DNA from: Arbacia lixula
Taxonomy: Eukaryota > Echinodermata > Echinoidea > Arbacioida > Arbaciidae
Direction: 5' to 3'
DNA: 64,000 nt
NCBI GenBank assembly: GCA_963669155.1
Contig: OZ022586.1
Span: forward strand, 2,855,453 to 2,919,452
Each line of letters starts with the position of its first letter. Within the stretch, counting starts at the first letter, position 1. The notes under the pieces were generated by a model. That model ran no database searches and was not told the DNA's origin. It saw nothing but the letters and a program-made list of their open reading frames with translations. This document shows, one piece after another, positions 60,707 through 64,000 of this stretch. The translations under genes and the position numbers were made by a program.

Positions 60707-60868
60707 GGGCCCATTTCATAAAAAGTTGCCATGATAGCAACTCTTGCTAGATAGAATGTCAACTTCCATTGGAAGAGCCAATCAGGGAGCAGAATTTTCA
60801 TTGTTGTCATAGTAGTTGACATTACAGCAAGAGTTGCTATCATAGCAACTTTTTATAAAATGGGTCCC
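60707..60868. mobile_element. MITE with about 60-bp inverted repeats
   Basis: GGGCCCATTTCATAAAAAGT and GATAGCAACTCTTGCTAGAT on the left. The right has CAGCAAGAGTTGCTATCATA and ACTTTTTATAAAATGGGTCC. Ends of the GGGCCC-TTTCATAAA type are common in marine deuterostome genomes, from memory. Confidence 0.75.
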
Positions 60869-61029
60869 TGGCCCTCATCAGATATTATTATTATTATGCA
60901 TTGTATTGTGTTATACTGTTATGTTCGGAGTTATAAATAGATCTTACGTTATGTGTCTTATGGCGAAAAGAGATCCCTTTTTACGCATTATTTTGGACGC
61001 GCATGTGTACATCAATATAATTGAAGTGC

Positions 61030-61050
61030 CCCCCCCCCCCCCCCCCCGGG
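61030..61050. repeat. Poly-C tract
   Basis: About 18 C residues followed by GGGG. Confidence 0.85.
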
Positions 61051-61300
61051 GTTCAATATTGTATACGTTTAATACAAATGTGACAATTGTACAATAAAGA
61101 TTTACCAACTTTTTTGTTGGAAAAGGTTACTTGAAAGTGTTGAATAAAGATAGTTAAGTCACCCATCACATTTCTTGCACTATTGTCTTTATTAATATGA
61201 AGCATCCCACACGGGATATCACATGCATATAGTACTATTTCTGGCAATATAAAGAAATAGTTAAGATTACCTTGTGAATGCTCTACAGGTCGAGTTCTTG

Positions 61301-61500
61301 NNNNNNNNNNNNNNNNNNNNNNNNNNNNNNNNNNNNNNNNNNNNNNNNNNNNNNNNNNNNNNNNNNNNNNNNNNNNNNNNNNNNNNNNNNNNNNNNNNNN
61401 NNNNNNNNNNNNNNNNNNNNNNNNNNNNNNNNNNNNNNNNNNNNNNNNNNNNNNNNNNNNNNNNNNNNNNNNNNNNNNNNNNNNNNNNNNNNNNNNNNNN
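61301..61500. other. Assembly gap (200 N)
   Basis: 200 unknown bases; apparent frames across it are meaningless. Confidence 0.99.
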
Positions 61501-61605
61501 ATCACGGAAGATAGCTGCTACATCAATCAGCAGCTGATCGATCAGAGAGCGGCACGACGCGGCGCTTTGAAGGAATCAAAGGCAGCAAATACCTGTGATA
61601 TGTAA
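61501..61605. other. GC-richer patch beside the gap, possible exon fragment
   Basis: A plus-strand frame is open from the gap edge for 34 codons (ITEDSCYINQQLIDQRAARR and on to a TAA). Base composition differs from the AT-rich flanks, and an exon may extend into the gap. Not identifiable. Confidence 0.2.
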
Positions 61606-62102
61606 TCAGAAATATGCAGCAAAAGCCAATTACTCTCGGGCTAATACCTATTACATTGATGCTACATATAGTTCAGACCCGTTTTTTCTTTTGCTGCTTT
61701 AAACAAATCTAACAAATAGTAAAACTAATGTAGACTTATGTTAATATGAAGAAGGAAAGTGTTTTAAAAACGTGAAGTCGGCGTTGGTATTGAATGCTTA
61801 TCTTATTGACATAAAAGAGTTTTCCTTTCATCATTCATGTAAATAAGTTGATCATCATAATTCAAGAATCAAGATTCAAGATTCAATTGTATTTTCCACA
61901 AAAAACAACAACAAACAAAATACATGCCTACGGTTCAGATTCAATGAATGTAAACAACAAACAAAAAATAATACCACAATTGAACAGTGCTTGTGTACAT
62001 TGGACCCCGAGTAAAGGTATATATAGATTATGTAATATGAAATACATTCTAAGTAAACATATGTGAACAACTAAAACCGTTCGCTTTACAATGTTTCACT
62101 TT

Positions 62103-62103
<1 letters not shown>

Positions 62104-62136
<33 letters not shown>

Positions 62137-62141
62137 CACAA
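62104..62141. repeat. (AAC)n microsatellite
   Basis: About 11 AAC units followed by ACAACG. Confidence 0.9.
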
Positions 62142-62439
62142 CAACGAAAACAACACATTTCTTTTTCAAATCTTGATACGACATAAATAGATTCATTCTT
62201 TCTTTTAGCATAACTTAATAGAAATTGGATACCATGGAGAAAACACAAATAAACAACTTTTCCCCCCTCGTATTAACAGCTAAACCATATAAAATGAAGT
62301 GTCGAACACAAAGAAAAAGAAATATGATCATGATAAATCTGATTGTGAATGTGACAAATGTGTTGGTAGAGAGAAGGGAATGACTGTCAAATGGTAATGA
62401 TATATTTTGCTATTACTTCGGCCCAAACATTGTGGATTT

Positions 62440-62605
62440 GAGGTTTTATCTTTAATTACTCCAAATGTGAATCATTTGAGGGCAAATCACTTTCAGCAAG
62501 TTGCTAAAATGGACAATACATGAGTTGAAGACCATTGACAAGACGATTGCTCACGATTACCTTTTGGAGTTTTTTTGTCTCCTCAGTACAGTATATTCCC
62601 TTGAG
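62440..62605. mobile_element. Dispersed element, ATTTGAGGGCAAATCAC family, copy 3
   Basis: GAATCATTTGAGGGCAAATC, TTTCAGCAAG, AAAATGGACAATACAT and CAGTACAGTATATTCCC in the same order as copy 1 at 7728. Confidence 0.6.
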
Positions 62606-63237
62606 ATATGATAACATTTATGTAATATCGTTATGTCGATGCAATTAATTGTACATAGCAACGCTTTCCCCACTTCCATGACGTATGTGTTATTAATCGC
62701 TTCGGTAGTTACTGTTTCTTTTAAAGCTCAATGTGATATCAAAGAAAGTAAATTTTAAGTAAATCATATGAGACAGAGTTGAAAATGTTGTAAAGGCAAT
62801 GGGCATATTCATGTTTCACCTGATGTTATACGAAAAAGGTTTAAACTATTCATACCATTTACTAAAATAAAGTAGAACACTAATCATTTGTGGTGCATCA
62901 AATTATTTCTTTCGTTCGGATAGAAATCTAGATTGCAAGGACGAAAATATTCATATCGAGCCGAGGAGACTTGCTATCATCCTTGGACTTGAAAGATGGT
63001 ATAACAAAATAAAATGGTAAAAAAGCTCTAGTCTTCGGGTGATTTTTTTTTTAAAGGTTATTAGTCTTTTTTGTTTTGGGGGAAGCACACAACAAGTTGA
63101 AATAACCATGGTAACCAGGACGATAGGCAGTACGGAGGACATCTTTCTAGGGATTGTGGTGATGATGGTGCGGATAGTGGTGGTGGTGATGACATGGAAA
63201 CAGGCAGGATTGAGCAAGAAAAACGTAAACATTGAGT

Positions 63238-63273
63238 ACCCCCCCCCCCCCCCAAAAAAAAAGGGGGGGGGGA
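63238..63273. repeat. C-, A- and G-homopolymer run
   Basis: About 13 C, 9 A and 9-10 G residues in succession. Followed by a duplicated GTGTAAGTATGAT. Confidence 0.85.
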
Positions 63274-64000
63274 GGTGATGTGTAAGTATGATGTGTAAGT
63301 ATGATGTATCCCTACAAAAACATGAGTTTGTGTTCAATATAGCAATTATATGTGATTATATTGGTCACATTGAAAGGAAAAGTGGACAAAGGGGGGATAG
63401 GTTTTCATCACTTCTTCAGGAAACTTTTATATCTATCACTAGCTACTATTGTGCGTGTAACCGGAAGGGCATATGTGCTACTCAATATGTTTTGAATATG
63501 GTTAATTGATGTACAAATATACCACCTTCGAATGATGTTTATGGCTCGTCATTGGATTTATACTGATTTGTTTTCTTGTGTTTATTTCTTCTCCTTTGTC
63601 ATATTTCTATGTGTCTTTTCTTTCTTATCTTTTCTTCTTCTTGTGCATGAAGTAGTGAAAGCAAAATCGAACCACTCAAAAAGCGACAACACGTCGCTAT
63701 TCGTGTGGTGTGTGAATACCAAAACAGAAATCTGGAAATGACATAGGCATTTTTTTTTTGCGGGGGAACCACATCAGCAAAATTTCATCCTTTCAAAAGA
63801 TAAATAAATGTATTGTAATGAATTCACTTTTCCTTTCGATAACGAAACAAACACAAACACGAGACTTCTTCACTCTGCCAATCAGCCTGAATTCCTGGTT
63901 CGCTAGCATGCATGAACAAAGGATATCCGGACTCCATGGAATCAGCTACTCCAAGCAAAGAGTGAATATATCCAGATAATTATGATGATTAAAGGGACAG

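Larger units (their letters stand above)
58711..64000. other. Intergenic stretch with scattered repeats
   Basis: No convincing gene. AT-rich, with short frames only, microsatellites, one MITE, an assembly gap and a GC-richer patch next to the gap, listed separately. Confidence 0.5.

Noticed and set aside
63824-63937. Minus-strand 37-codon frame with good start context (TTCCATGG)
   Set aside because: Too short, no domain. A donor inside it (CAGA|GTGAAG) makes a first exon conceivable, but nothing supports it.

Overview
The window looks like eukaryotic nuclear DNA from a marine invertebrate. An echinoderm, probably a sea urchin, is my best guess. This rests on AT-rich DNA with long GA, GT, CA, AGT and GAA microsatellites and poly-C/poly-G tracts, many short foldback (MITE-like) elements, very long introns, and KMT5A-like and tyrosine-recombinase-like coding exons. 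The organism is an inference; no marker gene fixes it. All exon models below come from reading splice sites, phases and open frames by eye.

Left part (1-25 kb). The minus strand carries the end of a gene that leaves the window on the left. A Gln/His/Pro-rich exon (445 down to 1) is joined in phase 0 to a 120-bp exon (2328-2209), with a weaker candidate 5' exon at 21131-21082. The rest to about 23.6 kb is intron or intergenic DNA full of foldback elements, microsatellites and one tRNA-derived SINE-like unit. A CpG-richer stretch near 23.6-24.1 kb with a start codon directly on a splice donor may be a promoter.

Central part (25.96-57.73 kb, plus strand). One large gene explains most of this region. 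Three exons (25963-26089, 26686-26839, 27335-27554) encode a KMT5A-like SET methyltransferase domain. These are followed by thirteen tandem copies of a 135-bp phase-0 exon (45 codons each), and then by a 2.6-kb terminal exon (55098-57725). The terminal exon encodes a Ser/acidic linker, a basic cluster, two zinc-finger-like motifs, a tyrosine-recombinase-like domain and a SANT-like tail. Splice phases agree at every joint. If all exons are used the protein is about 1,624 residues. The introns between the repeated exons are filled by a 105-bp minisatellite (roughly 110-120 units, estimated from lengths). Nested duplications of 4,527 and 4,769 bp have multiplied the exon further. A decayed DNA transposon sits in one of these introns and was duplicated with it.

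Right part (57.73-64 kb). A foldback element of about 980 bp starts right after the stop codon and supplies the first poly(A) signal. Beyond it lie intergenic DNA, another small foldback element, microsatellites and a 200-base assembly gap.

The candidate novel system is the SET / expandable repeat / zinc finger / tyrosine-recombinase protein. It is architecturally analogous to SETMAR (SET plus mariner transposase) but has a different recombinase, and its exon repeat sits in a minisatellite that appears to drive its copy number.
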